A stretch of 11,240 nt of DNA from MGOM01 sp035455265 (GCA_035455265.1 DATIFK010000029.1:1-11240), one strand, 5' to 3'. Positions 1 to 6,068 are shown, counted from the first letter of the stretch. Program-made: numbers and translations. Notes: generated by a model not told the origin, from the sequence alone.

Positions 1-1
1 G

Positions 2-175
2 GGCATCGCGGGAACGCTGGTGTACGAAGCTGCCGATCGGGCGCTGGCCGAGACGGTCATGACGTCGTTGATCCTGGTGGCCGAGGCCGACTCGGCGCCC
101 GAGCGGCTGTATCGTTCGATCGGGTTCGAGCCGTTGGAGGTGCAAGTCGGCCTCGAGCGGTGGGACCCCGACTAG
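2..175 (+). CDS. GNAT-family N-acetyltransferase, C-terminal fragment (5' end outside window)
   Basis: An open frame enters from the left edge and stops at TAG 173-175, giving 57 residues. The segment LYRSIGFEPLE near the end matches the last conserved block of GNAT acetyltransferases, usually (F/L)Y-x-x-x-GF followed by a short strand. The preceding helix-strand (LILVAEADSAPERLY) fits the region that packs beside the acetyl-CoA pocket. The acetyl-CoA loop (motif A) would lie upstream and is not visible, so the substrate cannot be inferred. The next gene starts 51 nt downstream on the same strand and could be cotranscribed. The family call rests only on this C-terminal block. Confidence 0.7.
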   Translation, partial: GIAGTLVYEAADRALAETVMTSLILVAEADSAPERLYRSIGFEPLEVQVGLERWDPD

Positions 176-188
176 CCGGGCTGCCGGC

Positions 189-210
189 GACGTCTTCCGA
201 CGGTCTGTTT
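189..210 (+). terminator. Weak terminator-like hairpin after the GNAT fragment
   Basis: GACGTC (189-194) can pair with GACGGTC (199-205) around a TTCC loop if one G is bulged. The following TGTTT is slightly T-rich. The stem is short and imperfect, so it may only be a weak terminator or chance. Confidence 0.25.
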
Positions 211-226
211 CCCGAGGGAGGTTCAG

Positions 227-679
227 ATGAAGTTGCGCGTCGGTGAGCCCTGGATGACGGCGAAGGCGTATGGGCGAACCCTTCATGGGTTGACTCTGAA
301 CTTGATGGTGCGCGACATAGATGCCGCCCTCCGATTCCAGCAAGAGGTGCTCGCCGCCGAGGTCGTCTATCATGATCCCGACTTCGCCGTGCTGAGGGCC
401 GGTGGAGCGGAGTGGATGCTGCACGCCGACCACACCTACCTCGATCACCCGGTCTACACCGAGCTCCAGGCCGCTTCCCGGCGCGGCGCCGGCGCGGAGC
501 TGCGCCTGCACGGCCGCGATCCCGATGCGGCCCAGGCGGCTGCTGAACGGCTGGGCTTCCGCGTGTTGGCGCCGGCGATCGACAAGGGCCACGGTCTGCG
601 CGAGGTCTTCCTCGTCGATCCCGACGGCTATCTGTGGGTCGCCGACCGGCCGATCGAGGCCGGGACATCGGGAGCTTGA
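227..679 (+). CDS. VOC-superfamily (glyoxalase/bleomycin-resistance-like) protein
   Basis: 150 residues, the usual length for a single-chain protein with two beta-alpha-beta-beta-beta modules. Module 1 is about residues 21-70 (LTLNLMVRDIDAALRFQQEVL, then FAVLRAGGAEWMLHAD). Module 2 is about 90-140 (AELRLHGRDPDAAQAAAERLGF, then REVFLVDPDGYLWVAD). The paired 'RDIDAALRF...' and 'DPDGYLW' blocks are VOC hallmarks. Family members bind metals or small ligands and include lyases, dioxygenases and drug-binding proteins. Here the acidic residue that usually follows DPDGY as the last metal ligand is replaced (YLWVAD), so a classical metal enzyme is uncertain. The start at 227 is chosen because GAGGGAGG (214-221) lies 5 nt upstream; the internal ATG at 254 has no such site. 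Substrate unknown. Confidence 0.8.
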   Translation: MKLRVGEPWMTAKAYGRTLHGLTLNLMVRDIDAALRFQQEVLAAEVVYHDPDFAVLRAGGAEWMLHADHTYLDHPVYTELQAASRRGAGAELRLHGRDPDAAQAAAERLGFRVLAPAIDKGHGLREVFLVDPDGYLWVADRPIEAGTSGA

Positions 680-692
680 GGTGAACGTCGGC

Positions 693-721
693 TCGACCCC
701 GCACCACAAGTCCTATAGAAT
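693..721 (+). promoter_or_regulatory. Candidate sigma70-type promoter for the DUF4203 gene
   Basis: TCGACC (693-698, four of six to TTGACA) and TAGAAT (716-721, five of six to TATAAT) are separated by 17 bp. They sit about 30 bp upstream of the ATG at 752, between the VOC stop and the next gene. This is a visual match only. Confidence 0.4.
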
Positions 722-751
722 CAAGGGCGACCGAAGACCCGGAGGTTGCCG

Positions 752-1264
752 ATGACCGCCGTTCGTATCGTCGCAGGAGCCCTACTCCTCCTCCTAGGAC
801 GCCGGCTCTTCTGGTTGTTCGTCGGGTTGATGGGGTTTGCGGCGGGCCTGATGCTGGCGAACCAGCTGCTGCCCGAAATGCCCGAGTGGGTCAGGCTTCT
901 GGTGGCGATCGGGATTGGCCTGCTCGGCGCGCTCCTGGCCGTCTTCCTTCAGCGCCTGGCGATCGGCGTCGCCGGGTTTCTCGCCGGAGCCTTGGCCGGG
1001 AGCGCCTTGGCCAACGCTTTTGCGGCTCAATCGTCGGTGGCGCTGTGGGTGGGGATCATCGTTGGAGGCATCCTGGGTGCCATCCTGCTGTCGACGGTCT
1101 TCGACCTGGGGCTCATCGCCCTGTCTTCGTTCGTGGGCGCGACATTGGTCGTCCAGGCTCTCAACCTTCAGGCTGAGACCGCCGTCGTGGTGACGATCGT
1201 CCTGTTCATCCTGGGGCTGGCCTTCCAATCCTTCTCCGGTCGGAAGGCACCGGAGACCGGATAG
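752..1264 (+). CDS. DUF4203-like polytopic membrane protein
   Basis: 170 very hydrophobic residues with about seven predicted membrane segments (roughly 3-16, 19-38, 48-67, 70-89, 96-114, 118-137, 143-159). The loops are very short and the tail (SGRKAPETG) is short and polar. Glycine and alanine repeat within the helices (GFAAGLMLA, GFLAGALAG, GIIVGGILGA), the pattern of the DUF4203/TM7S3-TM198-like family, which has no established biochemical role in bacteria. It should sit in the cytoplasmic membrane. ATG 752 is preferred over the in-frame TTG at 746 because GGAGG (741-745) is 6 nt upstream of the ATG and abuts the TTG. A promoter-like element lies just upstream. The family name is from pattern recall; the membrane nature is plain from the sequence. 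Confidence 0.75.
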   Translation: MTAVRIVAGALLLLLGRRLFWLFVGLMGFAAGLMLANQLLPEMPEWVRLLVAIGIGLLGALLAVFLQRLAIGVAGFLAGALAGSALANAFAAQSSVALWVGIIVGGILGAILLSTVFDLGLIALSSFVGATLVVQALNLQAETAVVVTIVLFILGLAFQSFSGRKAPETG

Positions 1265-1334
1265 GTGGCGATGGGCAACCTTCACCTGGCGGCTGACAGC
1301 CGGCCGCTCCCCTGTAGTCCTGCAAAGGGCCTTG

Positions 1335-1343
1335 TGGTATAGT
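1335..1343 (+). promoter_or_regulatory. Extended -10 promoter of the RRM gene
   Basis: TGGTATAGT contains the extended-10 TGN followed by TATAGT (five of six to TATAAT). No good -35 lies 16-18 bp upstream, which is normal for an extended -10 promoter. Transcription would start near 1350, leaving a leader of about 85 nt before ATG 1436. Confidence 0.5.
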
Positions 1344-1370
1344 CTTGCGCTTGTAAGCCGTTCCGAACGA

Positions 1371-1421
1371 CAGGCCTGCAAGGCCAGGGGGCCTGCCCAG
1401 CCGGAGGCCCGCGAAGCCTCC
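1371..1421 (+). promoter_or_regulatory. Folded 5' leader of the RRM gene
   Basis: Two perfect hairpins can form in the leader. CAGGCC (1371-1376) pairs with GGCCTG (1390-1395) over a 13-nt loop, and GGAGGC (1403-1408) pairs with GCCTCC (1416-1421) over CCGCGAA. The second ends 2 nt before the likely Shine-Dalgarno GAGG (1424-1427), so it could influence initiation. Cold-shock RNA-binding genes often have long regulated leaders; applying that here is inference. Confidence 0.4.
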
Positions 1422-1435
1422 ACGAGGACAAGAGG

Positions 1436-1741
1436 ATGCAGACCAAGCTCTACGTCGGGAATCTGCCTTACACGAGCACAGAGGAGGAGTTGAGGGCCAT
1501 TTTCACCAAGGCTGGGCCGGTGAAGGCGATCACCGTCGTCCGGGACAGGGACACCGGCCGCTCGCGCGGTTTCGCCTTCGTCGAGATGGAGACCGACGCT
1601 GACGCCCAGAAGGCGGTCAGCATGCTGAACGGTACGCAGATGGGCGGACGGCCGCTGACGGTCAACATCGCCCGGCCGCGCGAGGAGCGCCCCGGCGGCG
1701 GAGATCGCGGGGGCGGTCGCGACCGACCCCCTCGCCGATAG
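1436..1741 (+). CDS. Single-RRM RNA-binding protein with Gly/Arg tail
   Basis: 101 residues with one complete RNA recognition motif. RNP2 is LYVGNL (residues 5-10) and RNP1 is RGFAFVEM (44-51), which carries the aromatic residues that stack on RNA bases. The C-terminal block GGRPLTVNIAR closes the fold at about residue 80. The remaining 20 residues are a Gly/Arg/Pro tail (PGGGDRGGGRDRPPRR). This is the architecture of cyanobacterial Rbp and other bacterial glycine-rich RRM proteins, which bind single-stranded RNA and are often cold-induced. The gene looks monocistronic: its own promoter at 1335, a likely Shine-Dalgarno GAGG (1424-1427) 8 nt before the ATG, and a strong terminator 55 nt after the stop. 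The RNA targets are not readable from the sequence. Confidence 0.95.
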   Translation: MQTKLYVGNLPYTSTEEELRAIFTKAGPVKAITVVRDRDTGRSRGFAFVEMETDADAQKAVSMLNGTQMGGRPLTVNIARPREERPGGGDRGGGRDRPPRR

Positions 1742-1758
1742 GCCTCGGACTCGGATTG

Positions 1759-1778
1759 GCGCTCCGTCCCTGGAGCGC
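1759..1778 (+). other. Perfect 7-bp hairpin in the RRM 3' UTR
   Basis: GCGCTCC (1759-1765) pairs perfectly with GGAGCGC (1772-1778) over GTCCCT. No T-tract follows, so it is not a standard terminator. It lies 18 bp upstream of the main terminator and could stabilise the RRM mRNA 3' end or bind protein. Confidence 0.45.
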
Positions 1779-1796
1779 AAACCAGACAGAGATGAC

Positions 1797-1836
1797 GATC
1801 CCCCGCCGTACCTCGGGGCGGCGGGGGATCTTGTTC
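1797..1836 (+). terminator. Rho-independent terminator of the RRM gene
   Basis: A perfect 12-bp stem forms between 1797-1808 (GATCCCCCGCCG) and 1819-1830 (CGGCGGGGGATC), with a 10-nt loop. TTGTTCT follows on the plus strand. The T-tract is interrupted but the stem is very GC-rich. It separates the RRM gene from the DUF3052-DinB pair. Confidence 0.8.
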
Positions 1837-1909
1837 TCCCCCACACCCTCCCGACGGTCTCGCGCCCTCCCGCTCATGCGCCGCACCCCGTTGCCCAGAG
1901 GACACTGGC

Positions 1910-2314
1910 ATGGCTGAAAGCCCCCTTTCACGGAAGATGAAGGTCCGCCCAGGCTACCGTCTGGCCGTGCTGGGTGCCCCCTCCGGATACGAGCGCGAGT
2001 TGAAACCACTCCCGGCCGACTCCGAGCTGACGACCTCCCTGCGCGGCACGTTCGACTGGATCCAGATCTTCGTCAAGAGCAAGAAGGAGCTAGGCTCACA
2101 GGCGGCCAAGGTCGTGCCGGCGCTGAAACCAGCCGGGATGCTGTGGGTCACATTCCCGAAAGGGACGTCGGGCATCCAGACCGATCTCACCCGCGATCAG
2201 GGGTGGGACGGGCTCGACCGATTCAACTTGCAGCGGATCACGCTCATCTCCATCAACGACACGTGGTCCGCGTTCGCCTTTCGGCCCCGCCCGGCAGGAA
2301 AGGCTCGGACCTAG
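1910..2314 (+). CDS. DUF3052-family protein
   Basis: 134 residues, soluble, no signal peptide. The N-terminus (residues 6-30: LSRKMKVRPGYRLAVLGAPSGYE) matches the DUF3052 opening, 'LxxKLGxKxGxxVxLLxAPxGF'. The centre gives FDWIQIFVKSKKEL, then GMLWVTFPKG (77-85) and TDLT (91-94). The end has the characteristic DTWSAFAFRPR (117-127). The overall alternation of hydrophobic strands and helices resembles a small alpha/beta fold; biochemical function is not established. AGAGGA (1897-1902) lies 7 nt before the ATG. The DinB gene begins 26 nt after its stop, so the two are probably cotranscribed. Family recognition is from memory of the conserved blocks. Confidence 0.75.
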   Translation: MAESPLSRKMKVRPGYRLAVLGAPSGYERELKPLPADSELTTSLRGTFDWIQIFVKSKKELGSQAAKVVPALKPAGMLWVTFPKGTSGIQTDLTRDQGWDGLDRFNLQRITLISINDTWSAFAFRPRPAGKART

Positions 2315-2340
2315 GACGCTCTGGGACGACGGTGGAGGCG

Positions 2341-2793
2341 ATGGACCTGGACTACCTCAAGTCTCACTGGGCCTCCGTTCGTCAAGGCCTCAACGCCACC
2401 GTTACCAAACTGAACGACTCCGACCTGGACGAGAGGCCGTTCCCCTCCTCGCGGACGGTCCGCGAGCTTCTGCTCCATATCGCCCAGGAGGAGATCGGCG
2501 AGCGGGACCACGGGATTCACCGAACGCTGACCGCCTTCCCGGATGCGTTCGACCCCTCCCTCTATCCGGACCTCGCGTCGATACGGTCTCTGCTGGAGAG
2601 GTCCCATCAGGGCACCGTGGAGCTGCTGGAGAGCCTGACGCCGGCCGATCTGTCGAAGGTGATCGTCACGCCGTGGGGCCCCGAGTACACGCTGCTCGAA
2701 ATCCTCGGTCACATCCTGGAGCACGAGATCCATCACCGCGGTGAGTTGTCCCTGATCTTGGGTCTGCTGGGCCGCGAAGGCCTGAACGCCTAA
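2341..2793 (+). CDS. DinB/YfiT-like putative metal-dependent protein (copy 1)
   Basis: 150 residues, mostly alpha-helical, the normal size for a four-helix DinB-family protein. The metal triad is visible: H46 in the second helix (RELLLHIAQEE), and H128 and H132 in the motif HILEHEIHHRGEL (124-136), with H124 and H131 also nearby. Family members bind Ni or Zn; some are thiol S-transferases using bacillithiol or mycothiol, but most have no known substrate. ATG 2341 is chosen although GGAGG (2334-2338) is only 2 nt away. An in-frame GTG at 2332 is a possible alternative and would add three residues. It follows the DUF3052 gene by 26 nt. A stable hairpin follows directly after the stop. Confidence 0.85.
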   Translation: MDLDYLKSHWASVRQGLNATVTKLNDSDLDERPFPSSRTVRELLLHIAQEEIGERDHGIHRTLTAFPDAFDPSLYPDLASIRSLLERSHQGTVELLESLTPADLSKVIVTPWGPEYTLLEILGHILEHEIHHRGELSLILGLLGREGLNA

Positions 2794-2830
2794 TCGGGGG
2801 ACCGCGCCCGCCTGGCGCGTCGTTCCCCGA
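2794..2830 (+). terminator. Long GC-rich hairpin directly after the DinB stop codon
   Basis: TCGGGG (2794-2799) pairs with CCCCGA (2825-2830), GAC (2800-2802) with GTT (2822-2824, one wobble), and CGCGCC (2803-2808) with GGCGCG (2814-2819) over a 5-nt loop; the only interruption is a 2-nt bulge. There is no T-tract, so it may be a T-less terminator or an mRNA 3'-end stabiliser. Confidence 0.5.
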
Positions 2831-2890
2831 AGCCCCACCGGACGATACGCACCCCTACCATCCTGCCGAATGCACTCGCCCCGTGCTGGG

Positions 2891-2954
2891 CCGGGCGCGA
2901 TACTGCACGTACCGGGCGCCCGCCTTCAAAGCCTCCCACTTGGATGACTGAAGG
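2891..2954 (+). other. Structured leader upstream of the CoA-transferase pair
   Basis: The gap 2831-3019 has no gene. CGGGCGC (2892-2898) can pair with GCGCCCG (2916-2922); CCGGGCGC also occurs as a direct repeat (2891-2898 and 2912-2919). CCTTCA (2923-2928) can pair with TGAAGG (2949-2954). GATACT (2899-2904) is a weak -10 candidate without a good -35. I recognise no riboswitch class here. Confidence 0.25.
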
Positions 2955-3019
2955 AGGGATTGCCCGAAGCCCGACCCGGCATTGACGCATTCCACTCTTG
3001 CCACCGGAGGGCGGTCCGC

Positions 3020-4042
3020 ATGGAGATCATCCAGGAAGGCCAGGGCGAGCTCGTCGGCTGGCACGACCCCGACGAGGAGCGCGCCTGGATCCGTGACCAC
3101 AAGTCCCGGGAACTCAAAGACAAGCGAATGAGCGTAGGCGAAGCCGCCGCGCAGTTCGTGCACGACGGCGATTTCATTGCCTTCGGCGGTTTCGGGCATA
3201 TCCGCACGCCGATGGCGCTGGTCTACGAAATCATCCGGCAGGAGCGGAGAGAGCTGATCCTGGCCGGCAAGACGGCCGTGCACGACGTCGACTTGCTGGT
3301 GTCGGCGGGATGCGTCAACCGCATCGAAGTGGCCTATGCCTTCGGACATGAGATTCGAGGGCTCTCCCCCGCCGGCCGCCGCGCCGTCGAAACCGGCCGC
3401 TGCCGGGTGGTGGCCGAGATCTCCAACGCCGGCTATCAGTGGCGGTTCCTGGCGGGCATGATGGGCCTGCCCTTCATCCCTTCGCGCAACCTGCTCGGCA
3501 GCGACACGCTGCGCAAGAGCTCCTGCAAGGTCGTGGCCGATCCGTGGAGCGGAAAGCCCATCTGCCTCATCCCGGCGGCCTTCCCGGATGTGGCCATGTT
3601 CCACGTGCCGCGCTGCGACCGCTACGGGAACGCCCAGGTCGATGGGATCATCATCGAGGATTTCGAGCTGGCGCGCGCCGCCCGGCGCGTCATCGTCACC
3701 GCCGAAGAGATCGTCGACGAGTCCATCATCCGCTCCGAGCCCTGCCGCACCGTCATCCCCTTCTACGTCGTCGATGCCGTGTGCGAGGTCCCCTTCGGTG
3801 CGCATCCGACGTTGATGCCGTACCTGTATTTCTTCGACGAGGAGCACATCGCCGAGTGGCTGGAGCGGTCACGGACGCCAGAGGGCGCCGAGGGGTACCT
3901 CGAGCAGTACGTTTTCGGCGTCGAGTCCTTCGAGGATTACCTGGAGCTGGTGGGCGGGGAGGAGAAGCTTCACTACTTGAAGCGGGTCGAACGTCTCGAG
4001 GCTCCGCTGCGCGCGCCCTGGATCAAGGTCCGCGGGGGATGA
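3020..4042 (+). CDS. Family-I CoA-transferase, alpha subunit (GctA/IpdA-like)
   Basis: 340 residues. The CoA-transferase alpha fold begins near residue 36 with RMSVGEAAAQFVHDGDFIAF, then GGFGHIRTPMALVYEIIRQ (56-74), the usual glycine-rich N-terminal block of glutaconate-CoA-transferase-like alpha subunits. Later blocks include PFIPSRNLLGSDTL, IPAAFPDVAMFHVPRCDRYGN and the C-terminal helix region. Family I enzymes move CoA between carboxylic acids in the cytosol as alpha/beta oligomers; the donor and acceptor are not evident. Residues 1-35 form a charged extension before the normal start of the family. ATG 3020 is chosen because CGGAGG (3005-3010) lies 9 nt upstream. A TTG at 2960 would add 20 residues but its GGAGG is only 2 nt away. 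The beta gene follows with essentially no gap. Confidence 0.85.
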   Translation: MEIIQEGQGELVGWHDPDEERAWIRDHKSRELKDKRMSVGEAAAQFVHDGDFIAFGGFGHIRTPMALVYEIIRQERRELILAGKTAVHDVDLLVSAGCVNRIEVAYAFGHEIRGLSPAGRRAVETGRCRVVAEISNAGYQWRFLAGMMGLPFIPSRNLLGSDTLRKSSCKVVADPWSGKPICLIPAAFPDVAMFHVPRCDRYGNAQVDGIIIEDFELARAARRVIVTAEEIVDESIIRSEPCRTVIPFYVVDAVCEVPFGAHPTLMPYLYFFDEEHIAEWLERSRTPEGAEGYLEQYVFGVESFEDYLELVGGEEKLHYLKRVERLEAPLRAPWIKVRGG

Positions 4043-4044
4043 CG

Positions 4045-4821
4045 ATGGCCCTCAAAGAGCTCACCTACACCCGCACCGAACTGCTCGCCTGCGCCGCCGC
4101 TCGCGTCCTGCCGGATCGCGCCTCGGTGTTCGTCGGCACCGGCCTGCCGATGGTGGCCGGCCTGCTGGCCCAGCGCACCCATGCCCCGGGGCTGCTGGTC
4201 ATCTTCGAAGCCGGAGGCGTCGGCCCGCGCGTTCCGACGCTCCCGATTTCCGTCGGCGACTCGCGCACCTTCTACCAGGCCGCCGCCGCCACCAGCATGC
4301 ACGACGTCATGAGCGCCTGCCAGGCCGGCTACATCGACTATGGATTCCTCGGCGCGGCCATGATCGACATCTACGGCAATATCAACACGACCGTCATCGG
4401 CGACTGGGCCGCTCCCACGGCCAGGCTTCCAGGCAGCGGCGGCGCCAACGACATCGGCTCCCTGTGCCACCGCACCATTGTCATCATGCGCCAGGACCGG
4501 CGGCGGTTCGTCCCCCGTGTCAACTTCATCACCACACCCGGCTACCTGGACGGCCCAGGGGCGCGCGAGCGGGCCGGCCTGCCCACCGGGACGGGACCCT
4601 ATCGTGTCATCACCCAATGGGGCGTCTTCGGCTTCGATGAGGAGACTTGCCGGATGAAGTTGCTCGCCCTGCACCCGGGCTTCACCTTCGAGCAGGCACA
4701 GGCGGAGGCATCTTTCGAGCTGGAGACGGAGGAGTTCATCGAAACGACTCCGGCGCCGACCGAGGAAGAGCTGACCTGCCTGCACGAGATCGATCCCCTG
4801 GGCATGGTGCTGGCCCGCTGA
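4045..4821 (+). CDS. Family-I CoA-transferase, beta subunit (GctB-like)
   Basis: 258 residues, normal for a GctB-like subunit. Key blocks are FVGTGLPMVAGLLAQRTHAP (residues 29-48), IFEAGGVGPR (53-62), SVGDSRTF, GYIDYGFLGAAMIDIYGN and LPGSGGANDI. Glu55 in IFEAGG occupies the place of the nucleophilic glutamate that forms the glutamyl-CoA intermediate in glutaconate CoA-transferase (near Glu54), so this should be a true transferase rather than an IpdB-like hydrolase lacking that residue. ATG 4045 has GGGGG (4034-4038) 6 nt upstream. The in-frame ATG at 4039 would overlap the alpha stop as ATGA but leaves no spacing from that site. Either way the subunits are translationally coupled. Substrate unknown. 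Confidence 0.88.
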   Translation: MALKELTYTRTELLACAAARVLPDRASVFVGTGLPMVAGLLAQRTHAPGLLVIFEAGGVGPRVPTLPISVGDSRTFYQAAAATSMHDVMSACQAGYIDYGFLGAAMIDIYGNINTTVIGDWAAPTARLPGSGGANDIGSLCHRTIVIMRQDRRRFVPRVNFITTPGYLDGPGARERAGLPTGTGPYRVITQWGVFGFDEETCRMKLLALHPGFTFEQAQAEASFELETEEFIETTPAPTEEELTCLHEIDPLGMVLAR

Positions 4822-5098
4822 CCCTGCTCCCCCGCTGTCCGCGCCGGCGCCGAGGCAAGCGAGGAGACCCGTGGCAAGGGGGATTCCCTTCTCCACGATC
4901 GTCCCGCTGCTGTGGGGCAACGTCATCGCACCTTGCAGGATCGGCGTGCGGGCTACCGCGAGAACGCGGAAAGGGTGCGTCACCGTCTGGTCCCCGGAGT
5001 CTGGTGAGGGCCACCATCCTCCGGCGTGGTATTCTGCTGACACGGCGCGGGACCGCTCGGCCGCGTGTTGTTTCGCTGCCGCATGGGAGTGAGACCTC
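4822..5098 (+). other. 277-bp gap between CoA-transferase and thioesterase genes
   Basis: No confident gene. Small inverted repeats occur: AAGGG/CCCTT (4876-4890), CCGCG-AGAA-CGCGG (4956-4969), and CGCACC (4927-4932) with GGTGCG (4974-4979) enclosing the second. A 73-codon open frame at 4871-5092 has no recognisable domain. The promoter for the downstream gene is near 5027. It could hold a regulatory leader or part of a dispersed repeat. Confidence 0.4.
5027..5035 (+). promoter_or_regulatory. Extended -10 promoter candidate of the thioesterase gene
   Basis: TGGTATTCT: the extended-10 TGN followed by TATTCT (four of six to TATAAT). It has the same TGGTAT core as the RRM promoter. There is no clear -35. 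It lies 63 bp before ATG 5099. Confidence 0.4.
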
Positions 5099-5623
5099 AT
5101 GACCTCGAGTGCGATCCAGGACGAGTACCCCGATGATGTCAGCCACTGCTATGGGTGCGGCCGTCTCAACACCCAGGGACTGCACATTCGCAGCTTCTGG
5201 GACGGCTCCGAAGCCACGGCAACGTTCACGCCCGCGCCCCATCACACCGCCATTCCGGGGTACGTCTATGGGGGCCTGCTGGCTTCTCTGGTCGACTGCC
5301 ACGCCACCGGCACGGCGGCCGCGGCGGCGCGCCAGGCTCGAGGGGGATCCGCGCAAGCCGCACCCCCACCGCGCTTCGTGACCGCCTCGCTGCAGGTGGA
5401 CTACTTGCTCCCCACCCCCCTCGGCCCCCCGCTGCAGCTGCGCGCCCGGCCGGCCGAGATCGCCGGCCGGAAGATCGTGGTCGAGGTCGAACTGTCGGCC
5501 GGCGAGCGGGTCTGCGTCCGCGGCCGGGTCGTCACCGTCGAGATGCCCGAACATCTCGTTCGACCGGCGTCCACCACTGATGGTGAGAGCGCCTTGCCGC
5601 CCGATGGCACTGTGCGACAATAG
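5099..5623 (+). CDS. Hotdog-fold thioesterase (PaaI/THEM4-like)
   Basis: 174 residues. The N-terminal CYGCGRLNTQGL (residues 17-28) is the typical C-x-x-C-G-x-x-N-x-x-G-L opening of PaaI/THEM4-like acyl-CoA thioesterases. The central HTAIPGYVYGGLLASLVDC (49-67) corresponds to the hotdog helix with the conserved GG and the catalytic-type Asp66. Strands follow in FVTASLQVDYLLPTPLG and RKIVVEVELSAGERVCVRGRVVTVEM. Such enzymes hydrolyse acyl-CoA thioesters in the cytosol as dimers or tetramers. An Ala/Pro-rich linker at about 72-90 and a 25-residue tail look disordered. GGGAG (5085-5089) lies 9 nt before the ATG. It follows the CoA-transferase pair but seems to have its own promoter. Chain-length preference is not evident. 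Confidence 0.85.
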   Translation: MTSSAIQDEYPDDVSHCYGCGRLNTQGLHIRSFWDGSEATATFTPAPHHTAIPGYVYGGLLASLVDCHATGTAAAAARQARGGSAQAAPPPRFVTASLQVDYLLPTPLGPPLQLRARPAEIAGRKIVVEVELSAGERVCVRGRVVTVEMPEHLVRPASTTDGESALPPDGTVRQ

Positions 5624-5661
5624 GTTGACCTGAGGCGCACCCGGACCTTTCCCTCATCAAC
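5624..5661 (+). other. Leader/attenuator-like hairpin after the thioesterase stop
   Basis: GTTGA (5624-5628) and TGAGG (5631-5635) pair with TCAAC (5657-5661) and CCTCA (5652-5656), a 10-bp stem with a 2-nt bulge and a 16-nt loop. It begins right after the stop and ends 6 nt before the AGGGGAG Shine-Dalgarno (5668-5674) of the next gene. There is no T-tract. Confidence 0.35.
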
Positions 5662-5682
5662 GCCAACAGGGGAGTGACGCCG

Positions 5683-6033
5683 ATGCCTACCGAAGAACAA
5701 GAGCGATTGCGTCGTTTGCGCGACCGGCAGCTCGGAGCCCGCGACCCGCTGGCCAAGCAACGCCGCCAGGACCGCGAGATTGCTCAGAAACAGCGCCGCA
5801 TGCGCGAATCGTTTTCCTTTGTAAAGATGTGGACCGATCTACCTCGCCGCTACCGGGGCGCCTTCGTGGGGGGCTTGATCGGATTGGGCATCCTCCTGGT
5901 TGCCCCCGCCCTTGTCCAAGGCACCTGGGGCTTGCTTCTGGGAGTCGCAGCCTTTCCCTTCTCCGCCCTCATCGGATTTGGCATCGGTCGCTACGAAGAT
6001 ACGATGGAGGAGATCAAGAAGGATCTGCACTGA
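5683..6033 (+). CDS. Small two-TM membrane protein with charged N-terminal helix
   Basis: 116 residues of unknown function. Residues 1-45 are highly charged (Arg, Gln, Glu, Lys) and likely helical or coiled (LRRLRDRQL, KQRRQDREIAQKQRRMRE). Two membrane helices follow at about 60-80 (FVGGLIGLGILLVAPALV) and 82-102 (GLLLGVAAFPFSALIGFGIG). The tail RYEDTMEEIKKDLH is charged and cytoplasmic by the positive-inside rule, so both termini should face the cytosol. ATG 5683 has AGGGGAG (5668-5674) 8 nt upstream; a GTG at 5674 falls within that site and is rejected. Heptamer repeats begin 8 nt after its stop. I do not recognise the family. Confidence 0.75.
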   Translation: MPTEEQERLRRLRDRQLGARDPLAKQRRQDREIAQKQRRMRESFSFVKMWTDLPRRYRGAFVGGLIGLGILLVAPALVQGTWGLLLGVAAFPFSALIGFGIGRYEDTMEEIKKDLH

Positions 6034-6040
6034 GGAAGTA

Positions 6041-6068
6041 GTTATCAGTTATCAGTTGTCATTGATCA
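6041..6068 (+). repeat. Heptamer tandem array A (GTTATCA)
   Basis: Four abutting 7-bp units follow the stop of the small membrane protein: GTTATCA at 6041 and 6048, GTTGTCA at 6055 and TTGATCA at 6062; GCAATCG at 6069 may be a decayed fifth. The tract is noncoding and unlike the GC-rich surroundings. Confidence 0.8.

Noticed and set aside
794..1846. A 350-codon minus-strand frame
   Set aside because: It runs antisense through the DUF4203 and RRM genes and their terminator; its composition is low-complexity and no motif is visible.
2944..2985. A short leader peptide before the CoA-transferase genes
   Set aside because: It is only 13 codons, has no Shine-Dalgarno, and shows no run of a regulatory amino acid.
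3439..4038. An N-terminal extension of the CoA-transferase beta frame
   Set aside because: This part overlaps the alpha subunit in another frame and is Arg/His/Pro-rich. The beta family starts at about 4045 with a ribosome site.
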